Origin: Collinsella aerofaciens
GTDB lineage: Bacteria > Actinomycetota > Coriobacteriia > Coriobacteriales > Coriobacteriaceae
Direction of reading: 5' to 3'
Length of the DNA stretch: 46,508 nucleotides
NCBI RefSeq assembly: GCF_015557435.1
Contig: NZ_JADNOH010000014.1
Location: 1 to 46,508, forward strand
Both the position numbers and the translations under genes were made by a program. The notes under the pieces were generated by a model, which made no database searches, had not been told where the DNA came from, and was given only the letters and a program-made list of their open reading frames with translations. Positions 25,950-34,117 of this stretch are shown here, in pieces (position 1 is the stretch's first letter; each line of letters begins with the position of its first letter).

Positions 25950-26738
25950 ATGGCCAACATGACGAGCTCGGTTTCGGCATCGCAGGTTGCCGGTGAGTTG
26001 GCGAGCGCTACGTTTGAGGAGATTCCCGCCCTCGTGGAGCATTATCGCGAGGACCCGCGCCAGCAGGTGATCAAGGCTTGTGAACGCGCCCTCAAACGCC
26101 ATGCCAAAGAGCTTGCCGAGCGCGAGCGCGTCAATGACATGTACGAGCTTATGCACGAGCTTGGCGGCGATGGGGTGGTCGTTGGTGTCGACGAGGTGGG
26201 TCGCGGATCGGTGGCCGGTCCTTTGACGGTATGCGCCGTCTGTCTTCCTATGGAGCCGCGCGTCTGGGGCATCAATGATTCCAAAAAGCTCACGCCCGCG
26301 CGCCGCGAGTTGCTCTCAGTGAAGATTGCCGAGGTGGCGACGGCGATCGGTTTTTGCCATATCGCGCCGAAGGATATCGATGAGATGGGCATGGCCCGTG
26401 CTATCCGTACCGCCGTCGCGGGCGCCGTGGCCGATACAGGACTCGAGCCCGACTGCGTCCTCATGGATGGCAATCCCTTGGGCGCCGTTCCTAACGAGCG
26501 CGATGTGGTGAAGGGCGATGCCAAAATCGCCTGCATCGCCGCGGCGTCTATCATGGCCAAGGTCACGCGTGACGAGATAATGGTCGAGTACGACGCCGAG
26601 TATCCCGAGTACCATCTGGCCGAGTCGAAGGGCTATGCAAGCCCCGAGCATATCGAGGCCATTCGCAAACATGGACTTTGTCCGCTGCACCGTGTGAGCT
26701 TTTGCGGAAACTTTCTGCAGACTGAGCGCCTTTTCTAG
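25950..26738 (+). CDS. rnhB: Ribonuclease HII
   Basis: Removes ribonucleotides misincorporated into DNA. The catalytic acids are D81-E82 in GVDEVGRGSVAGPL, the Asp of LMDGNPLG and the Asp of AKVTRDEIM. An N-terminal helical part of about 70 residues (EEIPALVEHYREDPRQQVIK) precedes the core, as in Bacillus RNase HII, where it helps substrate binding. The ATG at 25950 has AAGGAGGG six bases upstream, while an ATG at 25932 lies before that site and is rejected. It follows the rplS terminator, and no promoter is obvious, so read-through may supply it. Confidence 0.94.
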   Translation: MANMTSSVSASQVAGELASATFEEIPALVEHYREDPRQQVIKACERALKRHAKELAERERVNDMYELMHELGGDGVVVGVDEVGRGSVAGPLTVCAVCLPMEPRVWGINDSKKLTPARRELLSVKIAEVATAIGFCHIAPKDIDEMGMARAIRTAVAGAVADTGLEPDCVLMDGNPLGAVPNERDVVKGDAKIACIAAASIMAKVTRDEIMVEYDAEYPEYHLAESKGYASPEHIEAIRKHGLCPLHRVSFCGNFLQTERLF

Positions 26739-26927
26739 GTCAATTGTGGAGACAGGGACCTCTGGGGTTTTATAAACCTGCTGGTAGCGGGCCGTATGCA
26801 ACACCATTGCTGCGTACGGCCCGTTTTTTGACGGCATTTGGTCAGCTTTTGGTTTGCTTCCGGTACTTACCCGCATGAAAGGTGCCCTCATCATCGGGGC
26901 ACTGCAGTGTGCGGGAAAGGAGACCCC
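26739..26927 (+). other. Gap between rnhB and yraN
   Basis: Holds the terminator described separately and, before it, GGTTT-3-AAACC near 26766-26778. After it lie a TTGACG at 26828-26833 without a convincing -10 and a short stem GTGCCC-8-GGGCAC around 26884-26903. I see no gene. Part of it (GGAGACAGGGACC, 26748-26760) loosely resembles the GGGGACAGG repeat units near 46300. Confidence 0.45.
26788..26829 (+). terminator. Intrinsic terminator after rnhB
   Basis: CGGGCCGTATGCA (26788-26800) pairs along all 13 positions, one of them T-G, with 26811-26823 around a ten-base loop, followed by six T. Confidence 0.9.
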
Positions 26928-27413
26928 ATGAGTGCCGCAAGCAAAAAGAGCAAGACGCAGCAGCTCAAGGAGCGTTGGGAAAACGGCGAGCTCGACTGCG
27001 GGGCGATGACGCCCGAGTTTATCAAGGGACTCAGTCCCCGCGAGCTGGGCATGATGGGCGAGCTGATCACCATCGACTACTTTAACGAGCGCGGCTACAC
27101 CTTGCTGGAGCAGGGTTATCGTTGCACCGAGGGCGAGGCCGATCTGGTGCTGCTCGATGAGCTCGACGATGTCGTGGTGATGGCCGAGGTCAAGACTAGA
27201 CGCGTCGCCCTGGATTGCGACGCGCGGGTCTTTCCCGAGGAGGCCGTGGACGCCCAAAAGCAACGCCGCTACCGCCGCATCGCAAGCTGCTATCTCATGG
27301 AGCATTATCCGCTCAAGGCGATTCGCTTCGATGCCGTGGGTGTTACCATTCGCGGCGGGCATATCGCCGAGATCGAGCATCAGTACAACGCGTTCGATTG
27401 GCAGGTGTCGTGA
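26928..27413 (+). CDS. yraN: YraN family protein (UPF0102), nuclease-like fold
   Basis: Small protein of the PD-(D/E)XK nuclease superfamily without an agreed function, common next to rnhB and comM. The conserved core is LGMMGELITIDYFNERGYTL, then GEADLVLLDE and MAEVKTRR, giving the Glu, Asp and Glu-x-Lys of the active-site pattern. From the ATG at 26928 (AAGGAG six bases upstream) it has 161 residues; the frame extends upstream without a binding site. About 30 N-terminal residues (KKSKTQQLKERWENGELDCG) precede the usual start. It overlaps comM (TGATG). Confidence 0.85.
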   Translation: MSAASKKSKTQQLKERWENGELDCGAMTPEFIKGLSPRELGMMGELITIDYFNERGYTLLEQGYRCTEGEADLVLLDELDDVVVMAEVKTRRVALDCDARVFPEEAVDAQKQRRYRRIASCYLMEHYPLKAIRFDAVGVTIRGGHIAEIEHQYNAFDWQVS

Positions 27414-28936
27414 TGGCGTTCGAGACGTTTGCCGTTCACGCGGCCTGCATCCGCGGCGTCGAGGCGATTCACGTCACGGTCGAGGTCTCGCTTGCCGGTG
27501 GCGTTCCGGGCATCCAGATGCTCGGCATTCCGAGTATGGAGGTGATGGAGTCACGCGGTCGTATTCGCTGTGCGATGCGCTCCGCCGGGTTCGAGATTCC
27601 GCGCTCGGGCATTACGGTCAATCTGGCGCCCGGCGATATTCGCAAGACCGGTAGCGGCTTTGATCTGCCCATCGCCATCGCGGTATTGGCGGCCGATGGT
27701 CAGATTTCCCGCGACAACCTCGATCGTTGTCTTATTGCTGGTGAGCTTGGCTTGGACGGTACGGTGCTTCCTGTCAAGGGCGAGGTGGCGTTTCAGCTAT
27801 TGGCGCGTGATATGGGGCTGTCCTTTATCGCCGGCAGGTCCGATCAGCATGTGCCGCTTGCGGGCGTGGATTGCGGATTTATCGATCATTTGTCTCAGCT
27901 TGCTCATGGTATGGGCGATGCCGCGCGGCACTACTTGGATTCTGAAGTGCTCGAGGCGACCTTTGAGCCCGAACTCGACTATGCCGACGTGCTAGGGCAG
28001 GAGGTTGCCAAACGCGGCATGGCGCTTGCGGCGGCGGGTGAGCTCGGCTTGCTCATGATTGGGTCCCCAGGTTCGGGCAAGACGATGCTTGCGCGTCGCA
28101 TGACCGGTATTTTGCCCGAGCTTTCTGTTGAGGATCAGCAGGAGGCGCTGTGTATCCATTCGGTCTTGGGCGAAAACATCGATGGGCTGCTGGCGGGGCA
28201 TCGGCCCTTCCGAAGCCCACACCACAGCATTTCGACCGCGGGCCTTATCGGTGGCGGACGTCCGGTGCATCCGGGCGAGATCAGCCTGGCTCATGGCGGT
28301 GTGCTCTTTTTGGATGAGCTCGCCGAGTTTCCCACCGGCGTGTTGCAGACGCTGCGCCAGCCCATCGAGCGCGGCTATGTGAAGATCGTGCGTGTTGACG
28401 GGGCCTTTACCTTCCCGTCGCGCTTTCAGCTGCTGTCCGCGAGCAATCCCTGCCCCTGCGGCTTTTTGGGTGATCGCGAAGTGCCGTGTCGCTGCTCCGC
28501 CTCGATGGTCGAACGCTATCGGGCTAAGTTACGCGGTCCTTTGGCCGACCGTATCGACATGATGCTCGACGTGACCCGTCCCGACCCCCAGGTGATTATC
28601 GAGGGCGCCGAGGGCATGTCATCGGCCGAGTTGCGCGATTACGTTGTGCGTGGGCGCGCCTTCCGCGCCTGGCGCGAGTCGCATATGGACGATGCGGACG
28701 CCGAGGCCGAGGATGACGAGTCCCGCTCCATTGACGGCGTCGTGTCGACCTTTGCGCTCGACGAGGCGGCAGAGAAGTGCGTGCTTGGCCTGTCGAAGCG
28801 TACGCATCTCACGGGTCGCGGCATCGTGCGTCTGGTGCGCATCGCACGCACGATCGCCGATGTCGCCGAAAGCGAGCGGGTGACGCAGGACCACGTGCTC
28901 GAGGCGGCGATGTATCAGGGAAGGAGGGACCAATGA
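27413..28936 (+). CDS. comM: ComM/YifB family Mg chelatase-like AAA+ helicase
   Basis: AAA+ ATPase which in transformable bacteria drives branch migration of incoming DNA. The N-terminal Lon-protease-like domain (GVEAIHVTVEVSLAGGVPGI; SGITVNLAPGDIRKTGSGFD) is followed by Walker A GSPGSGKTMLARR, HHSISTAGLIGGG and Walker B VLFLDELAEF, then Cys-rich NPCPCGFLGDREVPCRC and a C-terminal Mg-chelatase-type lid. The ATG at 27413 overlaps the yraN stop and gives 507 residues, the usual length. It is directly followed by dprA, another transformation gene. Confidence 0.94.
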   Translation: MAFETFAVHAACIRGVEAIHVTVEVSLAGGVPGIQMLGIPSMEVMESRGRIRCAMRSAGFEIPRSGITVNLAPGDIRKTGSGFDLPIAIAVLAADGQISRDNLDRCLIAGELGLDGTVLPVKGEVAFQLLARDMGLSFIAGRSDQHVPLAGVDCGFIDHLSQLAHGMGDAARHYLDSEVLEATFEPELDYADVLGQEVAKRGMALAAAGELGLLMIGSPGSGKTMLARRMTGILPELSVEDQQEALCIHSVLGENIDGLLAGHRPFRSPHHSISTAGLIGGGRPVHPGEISLAHGGVLFLDELAEFPTGVLQTLRQPIERGYVKIVRVDGAFTFPSRFQLLSASNPCPCGFLGDREVPCRCSASMVERYRAKLRGPLADRIDMMLDVTRPDPQVIIEGAEGMSSAELRDYVVRGRAFRAWRESHMDDADAEAEDDESRSIDGVVSTFALDEAAEKCVLGLSKRTHLTGRGIVRLVRIARTIADVAESERVTQDHVLEAAMYQGRRDQ

Positions 28937-29868
28937 TGGCAGAGGGGATCTTCGAGTTGCATCCCGGTGATGCGTTGTATCCAGCAGCTGTTCTAGAACT
29001 TTCCGATGTGCCCCAGACGCTCTATGTGCGCGGCGATCCTGCCGTGTTATCGACGCCCGCGCTCTCCATCATCGGCGCGCGCAAGGCATCTCCGTATGGC
29101 CTTGCCGTCGCGGAACTTGCGGCCAAGGTGGCGGTTGAGGCGGGCGTCACGGTGGTCTCGGGTGGCGCCGTGGGCTGCGACCAGGCGTCGGGTTGGGCTG
29201 CGGTCAATGCCGGCGGCAAACACGTTGTGGTGCTGGGGACAGGCGCCGACGTGGTCTACCCGCGCTCGAGTGCGGGGCTTATCACGCGCACGCTCGATAC
29301 GGGTGGTGCGGTCGTGTCGATCTCGCCGTGGGGCATGGGTCCGCGCAAGTTTGCCTTCCCGCGGCGTAATCGCATCATCGCCGCGCTGTCGCAGGCACTT
29401 TTTGTTTCCGAGGCGGGCATGCCCTCGGGTACGTTCTCGACGGCCGAGGCCGCTATGGACCTGGGACGTGAACTGCTCGCGGTGCCGGGTTCCATCCTGT
29501 CGCCCGAGTCGCGCGGTACCAACTACCTCATCGCCAACGGTGCCTGCTGTATCGTGGACGAGGAATCCATCGAGATGGCCATTTCACGCATCTACGGCAC
29601 CTTGCGTTACTCGCGCCCCGATGCGCCCGGTATCGCCGATCTGGACCCTATGCAACAGACCGTGATGCATGCGCTTATCGCCTCGCCGCTCAAGGTCGAC
29701 GACATTGCCGCGCTCGTCTCGCTCGATGCCGTCGGTGTCCTTAAGCTCCTGGGCTCGCTCGAGCTCGAGGGCCTCATCGAGCGCATGATGGATGGAAGGT
29801 ATGCGCCCTCAAAGTTTGCGCTTCACGCTCAGACGCCCTTCGGTCACAATGGAAAGCGTGTCAATTAG
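28936..29868 (+). CDS. dprA: DNA processing protein DprA
   Basis: Binds incoming single-stranded DNA and loads RecA during transformation. The Rossmann-like core has SIIGARKASPYG, VSGGAVGCDQASG, VLGTGADVVYP and FPRRNRIIAALS; a C-terminal winged-helix part (ALIASPLKVDDIAALVSLDA) follows. Two ATGs overlap the comM stop (28933 and 28936); the second is seven bases from AAGGAGGG and is preferred. The 310 residues are normal. The trio yraN-comM-dprA is translationally coupled by overlaps. Confidence 0.93.
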   Translation: MAEGIFELHPGDALYPAAVLELSDVPQTLYVRGDPAVLSTPALSIIGARKASPYGLAVAELAAKVAVEAGVTVVSGGAVGCDQASGWAAVNAGGKHVVVLGTGADVVYPRSSAGLITRTLDTGGAVVSISPWGMGPRKFAFPRRNRIIAALSQALFVSEAGMPSGTFSTAEAAMDLGRELLAVPGSILSPESRGTNYLIANGACCIVDEESIEMAISRIYGTLRYSRPDAPGIADLDPMQQTVMHALIASPLKVDDIAALVSLDAVGVLKLLGSLELEGLIERMMDGRYAPSKFALHAQTPFGHNGKRVN

Positions 29869-29882
29869 AAAGGTGTTTGCAG

Positions 29883-31220
29883 ATGCTGTTTGATCAGGTG
29901 ACGGTTATTGGTGGCGGTCTGGCGGGATCGGAATGCGCGATTCAGCTGGCAGATCGCGGGTTCGCCGTAAAGCTGTGCGAGATGCGCCCTCAGGTGAGTT
30001 CTCCTGCCCACCATACCGATCACTTGGCGGAGCTCGTCTGCTCCAATTCGTTTAAGTCGACCCGTCCGGACTCTGCTGCCGGCTTGCTGAAGGCCGAGCT
30101 TGAGCGCATGGGATCGGTGCTGCTCGATTGCGCCCATCGTGCGGCCGTTCCCGCCGGCGGCGCCCTGGCGGTCGACCGCGTCAAGTTTTCCGAGCTTGTC
30201 GAGGCCGAGGTTGCCGCCCGCCCCAATATCGAAGTCGTTCACGGCGAGGTCACCCGGATTCCCGAGGGCCATGTGGTCATTGCCGCGGGACCGCTGTGCT
30301 CGCCGGCGTTGAGCGAGGAAGTCATGAAGCTTGTCGGTGGTGACGCCCTGGCGTTCTTTGACGCGGCGGCCCCAATCGTCGATGCCTCCACGCTCGATAT
30401 GGACGTGCTGTTCTCGCAGTCGCGCTATGAGGAGCAGGGGAGTGGCGACTATCTTAACGCCCCGCTTAACAAGGAAGAGTACGAGGCCTTTATCGAGGCG
30501 CTCACTACGGCCGACCGTGTGGTGCTTAAATACTTTGAGGGCGGCGACCTGTTCCAGGCCTGCCAGCCCGCCGAGGAGGTCGCACGCACCGGCAAGGACG
30601 CCATCCGTTTTGGCGCCATGAAGCCCGTCGGACTCACCGACCCGCGAACCGGTCGTCGTCCCTGGGCGGCGATTCAGCTGCGCGCCGAGAACAAGGAGAA
30701 GACCGCCTATAACCTGGTGGGCTTCCAGACCAATCTGACCTTCGGCGAGCAAAAGCGCGTGTTCCATATGGTTCCCGGTCTGGAGAACGCCGAGTTCTTC
30801 CGCTATGGCGTCATGCATCGCAATACCTTTGCCGATGCGCCGCACGTGCTCGACGGGACCTTTGCCGTGCCCGGTACGAGTGTGCGCCTTGCCGGCCAGA
30901 TTACCGGCACCGAGGGGTACATGGAAGCGGTGGCGACCGGTCTGCTTGCTGCAGTCAACACCTATGCCGAGGCTATCGGGGCCGCGGGCGTCGAGCTGCC
31001 TCGCGTGGGCGCCCTGGGTGCGCTCGTGGGCTATGCGACCGATCCCGCCACGGTGGGCTACCAACCCATGCATGTCAACTTTGGCCTGGTGCCGCCGCTC
31101 GAGGACGGCAAACGCCGCAGCAAACGCGATCGCTACCAGGCCTATGCGGACCGCGCCCTCGAGGCTCTCGATGCCTACTTGGTCACGCGTTCCGACCTGT
31201 TTGGAGGCGACCGGTCATAG
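29883..31220 (+). CDS. trmFO: Methylenetetrahydrofolate-tRNA-(uracil-5-)-methyltransferase TrmFO
   Basis: FAD-dependent enzyme that makes m5U54 in the T loop of tRNA with methylenetetrahydrofolate as carbon donor. The FAD site is VIGGGLAGSECAIQLADRG; ELVCSNSFKS holds a conserved Cys; and FGAMKPVGLTDPRTG, then AGQITGTEGYMEA and HVNFGLVPPL are family signatures. The ATG at 29883 has AAAGGTG seven bases upstream; a TTG two codons earlier is too close. The 445 residues are usual. The last codons contain the only plausible ribosome binding site for the next gene, and the stop overlaps its proposed start. Confidence 0.95.
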   Translation: MLFDQVTVIGGGLAGSECAIQLADRGFAVKLCEMRPQVSSPAHHTDHLAELVCSNSFKSTRPDSAAGLLKAELERMGSVLLDCAHRAAVPAGGALAVDRVKFSELVEAEVAARPNIEVVHGEVTRIPEGHVVIAAGPLCSPALSEEVMKLVGGDALAFFDAAAPIVDASTLDMDVLFSQSRYEEQGSGDYLNAPLNKEEYEAFIEALTTADRVVLKYFEGGDLFQACQPAEEVARTGKDAIRFGAMKPVGLTDPRTGRRPWAAIQLRAENKEKTAYNLVGFQTNLTFGEQKRVFHMVPGLENAEFFRYGVMHRNTFADAPHVLDGTFAVPGTSVRLAGQITGTEGYMEAVATGLLAAVNTYAEAIGAAGVELPRVGALGALVGYATDPATVGYQPMHVNFGLVPPLEDGKRRSKRDRYQAYADRALEALDAYLVTRSDLFGGDRS

Positions 31221-32137
31221 CCTTTGACCTGTACGATACCGTCGACTCGTTTATCGCCTATATCGCACGCGTCGAGGGTCTGTCTCCCAACACGGTTGCC
31301 GCCTATAGCTCGCGCCTGGAACGTTTTGCGGCTTGGTGCAAGCGTACGGGCACCGACGCGCGTGCGGCCGACGTGCGCACCGTTCGCACGTATTTGGCCG
31401 AGCTCTCGCGCGAGCAGGTGGCACCCCGCACGCTTGCGGCGCATCTGTCGGCTATCCGATCGTTCTATCGCTGGATGGCTGCTGAGGGGATTGTGGAGGG
31501 CGATGCGGTCTCGGCAATCTCCTCGCCCAAACTCCCGCGCGACTTGCCCGGGGTGCTGACGACCCAGCAGGTTGAGGAGCTGCTCCGTGCCCCCGACACC
31601 GCGATGCCCGCGGGATTGCGTGATGCGGCGATGCTCGAGCTGCTCTATGCCTCTGGCGCGCGCATCTCCGAGCTCGCGGCGCTCAATGTGGAATCCATTG
31701 CATGGTCCGAGCGCACGCTGCGGCTGTGGGGAAAGGGCAGCAAGGAGCGCATCGTGCCCCTGTATCGCCGCGCGCTCGAGGCGACCCGCACCTATATCGA
31801 GGAGGGGAGACCGGCGCTGCTCGCCCAGGCAAAGCGTCGCGATGCCGCAAATGGTCCGCATCCGTTGTTTATCTCGGCGCGCGGCAACCGCATGAGCGCC
31901 GCCATGCTCAGGAGAAGGTTCCATATGATGGCGACGCTCGCCGGCATTCCGGCTGACATCGCCCCACATGCGATGCGCCATACGTTTGCGACCGATCTGC
32001 TCGAGGGTGGCGCGGACCTGCGCTCGGTGCAGGAACTGCTGGGCCACGCGAGCCTGTCCACGACGCAGATCTATACGCATCTCACGCCCGATCGGCTCAA
32101 GAACGCCGTGGCTCAGGCCCATCCCCGTGGAGAGTAG
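31217..32137 (+). CDS. Tyrosine recombinase XerC/XerD type, with unusual ATA start
   Basis: Site-specific recombinase of the chromosome-dimer type. The N-terminal SAM-like domain is AFDLYDTVDSFIAYIARVEG and SPNTVAAYSSRLERF; the catalytic set is R149 (GARISEL), K173 (GKGSKERIVPL), H251 and R254 (PHAMRHTFAT), H277 (LGHAS) and Y286 (IYTHL), all present. The frame has no ATG, GTG or TTG until GTG at 31373, which would delete half the core-binding domain. ATA at 31217, overlapping the trmFO stop and nine bases after GGAGG, gives a normal 306-residue protein. Placement after trmFO matches xerC (codV) of Bacillus. XerC and XerD cannot be separated safely here. Confidence 0.85.
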   Translation: MAFDLYDTVDSFIAYIARVEGLSPNTVAAYSSRLERFAAWCKRTGTDARAADVRTVRTYLAELSREQVAPRTLAAHLSAIRSFYRWMAAEGIVEGDAVSAISSPKLPRDLPGVLTTQQVEELLRAPDTAMPAGLRDAAMLELLYASGARISELAALNVESIAWSERTLRLWGKGSKERIVPLYRRALEATRTYIEEGRPALLAQAKRRDAANGPHPLFISARGNRMSAAMLRRRFHMMATLAGIPADIAPHAMRHTFATDLLEGGADLRSVQELLGHASLSTTQIYTHLTPDRLKNAVAQAHPRGE

Positions 32138-32186
32138 ATAGGGCGTCTCGCGCTGAACCACCAAGGTGTGTGGTTTTGATTGCGGG

Positions 32187-32215
32187 TTGGCAGGAAGAAG
32201 TAATCCTGCTATCAT
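32187..32215 (+). promoter_or_regulatory. Promoter of rpsB-tsf, extended -10
   Basis: TTGGCA (32187-32192), 17 bases, then TATCAT (32210-32215) preceded by TGC, giving the extended form TGCTATCAT. The same nine bases occur in the adhE promoter. Very good match and correct distance from a structured leader. Confidence 0.8.
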
Positions 32216-32221
32216 TCATCG

Positions 32222-32356
32222 GGTTGCTTCACGGCAACAGGTTTTTATCACGCACGCGCGGCTACTTCATACCGTGGTGCCCGGGCTTTGGTAGCACATG
32301 TCCGGGTTGGTTTTGGAGGATGACCCCGCGCGGAGGCAAACCACAGGAGGTTTAAC
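32222..32356 (+). promoter_or_regulatory. Structured leader of rpsB
   Basis: About 135 bases of leader. GTTGC-6-GCAAC (32223-32238) is followed shortly by TTTTT, like a weak attenuator. CCCGG and CCGGG near 32279-32305 can pair. Near the start codon AAACC (32338-32342) can pair either with GGTTT at 32309-32313 or with GGTTT at 32349-32353, the latter overlapping the ribosome binding site AGGAGG (32345-32350). Such exclusive pairings are a common way for a ribosomal protein to control its own synthesis; this is an inference from base pairing only. Confidence 0.5.
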
Positions 32357-33085
32357 ATGGCTACCAAGATTAATATCCGCACCCTGCTCGAGGCCGGCTG
32401 CCACTTCGGTCACCAGACCCGTCGCTGGAACCCCAAGATGAAGCCGTTCATCTTCGGTGAGCGTAACGGCATCTACATCCTCGACCTCAAGCAGACCATC
32501 CTCGACGCCGACCAGGCCTACACTTTCGTCAAGAACGTTGCCAAGGGTGGCAACGTGCTGTTCGTCGGCACCAAGAAGCAGGCTCAGGAGGCCGTCAAGA
32601 ACGCTGCTGAGCGCGCCAACATGCCTTACATCAACCAGCGTTGGCTCGGCGGTATGCTGACCAACTTCGTCACCATCCGCTCCCGCATCAACCGCATGGA
32701 GGAGCTCGAGGCCATGGTCGAGGACGGCCGCATGGCTGTTCTGCCCAAGAAGGAGCAGGCAGTGCTCGGTAAGGAGCTCACCAAGCTCCAGACCAACCTC
32801 GGTGGTGCCCGCGACATGAAGGGTCTGCCCCAGGCTCTCTTCGTCATCGACACCAAGCGCGAGGAGAACGCCATCAAGGAGGCCCAGCGCCTGAACATCC
32901 CCGTCGTCGCTCTGATCGACACCAACTCCGATCCCGACGAGGTCGAGTACGGCATCCCCTGCAACGATGACGCTATCTCCGCTGTCACCCTTATGTGCGA
33001 GCTCATGGCCGACGCCTGCCTCGCCGGCTCCGGCAAGGAGCAGGTCTCCGAGGCCGAGATGGCCGCTGAGCCCAAGGCCGAGTAA
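32357..33085 (+). CDS. rpsB: 30S ribosomal protein S2
   Basis: Small-subunit protein. It begins with the S2 features [19 protein letters not shown] and [15 protein letters not shown], with [22 protein letters not shown] and the C-terminal [19 protein letters not shown] and [19 protein letters not shown]. At 242 residues it is typical. The ATG has AGGAGG six bases upstream. tsf follows after 45 bases, the universal rpsB-tsf order. Confidence 0.98.
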   Translation: MATKINIRTLLEAGCHFGHQTRRWNPKMKPFIFGERNGIYILDLKQTILDADQAYTFVKNVAKGGNVLFVGTKKQAQEAVKNAAERANMPYINQRWLGGMLTNFVTIRSRINRMEELEAMVEDGRMAVLPKKEQAVLGKELTKLQTNLGGARDMKGLPQALFVIDTKREENAIKEAQRLNIPVVALIDTNSDPDEVEYGIPCNDDAISAVTLMCELMADACLAGSGKEQVSEAEMAAEPKAE

Positions 33086-33130
33086 ATCAGTCTTAGTTAA
33101 TTCTTTTTCATCTCTTTGAAAGGAACCACA

Positions 33131-34000
33131 ATGGCCCAGATTACCGCCGCTATGGTCAAGCAGCTCCGCGAGATGACCGACTCCCCGATGATGGAGTGCA
33201 AGAAGGCTCTCGTCGAGGCTGACGGCGACATGGACGCCGCTGTCGACGTTCTGCGCAAGAACGGTCTCGCCAAGGCTGCCAAGAAGGCTGGCCGTGAGAC
33301 CAACGAGGGCGCTGTCGCCGCGTTCGTCTCCGAGGACGGCAAGTCCGGCGCTCTGCTCGAGCTCTCCTGCGAGACCGACTTCGTCGGCTCCAACGCCAAG
33401 TTCACCGGCTTTGCTTCCAAGGTCGCTGAGGTTGTCGCCACCACCGAGCCGGCTGACGTCGACGCTCTGCTCGAGAAGCCGATGGGCGAGGAGACCGTTT
33501 CCTCCGAGCTCACCGAGATGATCCACATCATGGGCGAGAACATGAAGATCTCCCGTTTTGCCGCCCGCAAGGCCGAGAACGGCGCTCTCGCTTCTTACAT
33601 CCACATGGGTGGCAAGATCGGCGTCCTCGTCGAGTTCGCTTTCGAGAAGGCCGAGACCGCTCAGGCTGAGTCCTTCAAGACCTTCGCTCACGACGTTGCC
33701 CTTCAGGTTGCCGCCGTCGCCCCGATCTGCGCTACCCGTGAGCAGGTTCCGGCCGAGACCGTCGAGCACGAGAAGCAGATCTACATGGCTCAGGCTGCCG
33801 AGTCCGGTAAGCCCGAGGCCATCCAGGAGAAGATGGCTGTCGGCCGTCTGGAGAAGTTCTACAAGCAGTCCGTGCTCACTGAGCAGGAGTTCATCAAGGA
33901 CAGCTCCCTCACCATCAAGAAGTACGCTGAGCAGGTCTCCAAGGAGCTTGGCGACACCATTACCGTCGTTGCCTTCGACCGTCTGGTCCGTGGCGAGTAA
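33131..34000 (+). CDS. tsf: Elongation factor Ts
   Basis: Nucleotide-exchange factor for EF-Tu. The N-terminal UBA-like part is MVKQLREMTDSPMMECKKAL, followed by the TDFV motif (SCETDFVGSNAKF) and the core with HVALQVAA-like AHDVALQVAAVAP. It ends with LGDTITVVAFDRLVRGE. The ATG at 33131 has GAAAGGA six bases upstream; a TTG at 33116 lies before the binding site. At 289 residues it is normal. A perfect terminator follows. Confidence 0.97.
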   Translation: MAQITAAMVKQLREMTDSPMMECKKALVEADGDMDAAVDVLRKNGLAKAAKKAGRETNEGAVAAFVSEDGKSGALLELSCETDFVGSNAKFTGFASKVAEVVATTEPADVDALLEKPMGEETVSSELTEMIHIMGENMKISRFAARKAENGALASYIHMGGKIGVLVEFAFEKAETAQAESFKTFAHDVALQVAAVAPICATREQVPAETVEHEKQIYMAQAAESGKPEAIQEKMAVGRLEKFYKQSVLTEQEFIKDSSLTIKKYAEQVSKELGDTITVVAFDRLVRGE

Positions 34001-34023
34001 ATAAGCTCTTGTAGCTGGTAATG

Positions 34024-34059
34024 AGCAGGCTGTGGGTTTTACTCACAGCCTGCTTTTTC
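34024..34059 (+). terminator. Intrinsic terminator after tsf
   Basis: AGCAGGCTGTG (34024-34034) and CACAGCCTGCT (34044-34054) form a perfect 11-base stem with a nine-base loop, followed by TTTTC. Confidence 0.92.
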
Positions 34060-34079
34060 ATGGCTCCCCGTTAAGCCTT

Positions 34080-34088
34080 TGTTATCAT
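34080..34088 (+). promoter_or_regulatory. Extended -10 promoter of the pyrH operon
   Basis: TGTTATCAT, an extended -10 of the type also seen before rpsB and adhE, 30 bases before the pyrH start and just after the tsf terminator. There is no good -35 box, which extended -10 promoters can do without. Confidence 0.55.
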
Positions 34089-34117
34089 ATTGAGAGTCTA
34101 ATTAAAGGAGGATCGCT

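Noticed and set aside
31373-32137. GTG at 31373 as start of the Xer gene
   Set aside because: It would remove about 52 residues of a clearly conserved N-terminal domain and has no ribosome binding site; kept only as a fallback.
32170-32355. A 61-codon frame before rpsB
   Set aside because: It covers the rpsB promoter and structured leader; a leader peptide cannot be excluded but nothing supports one.
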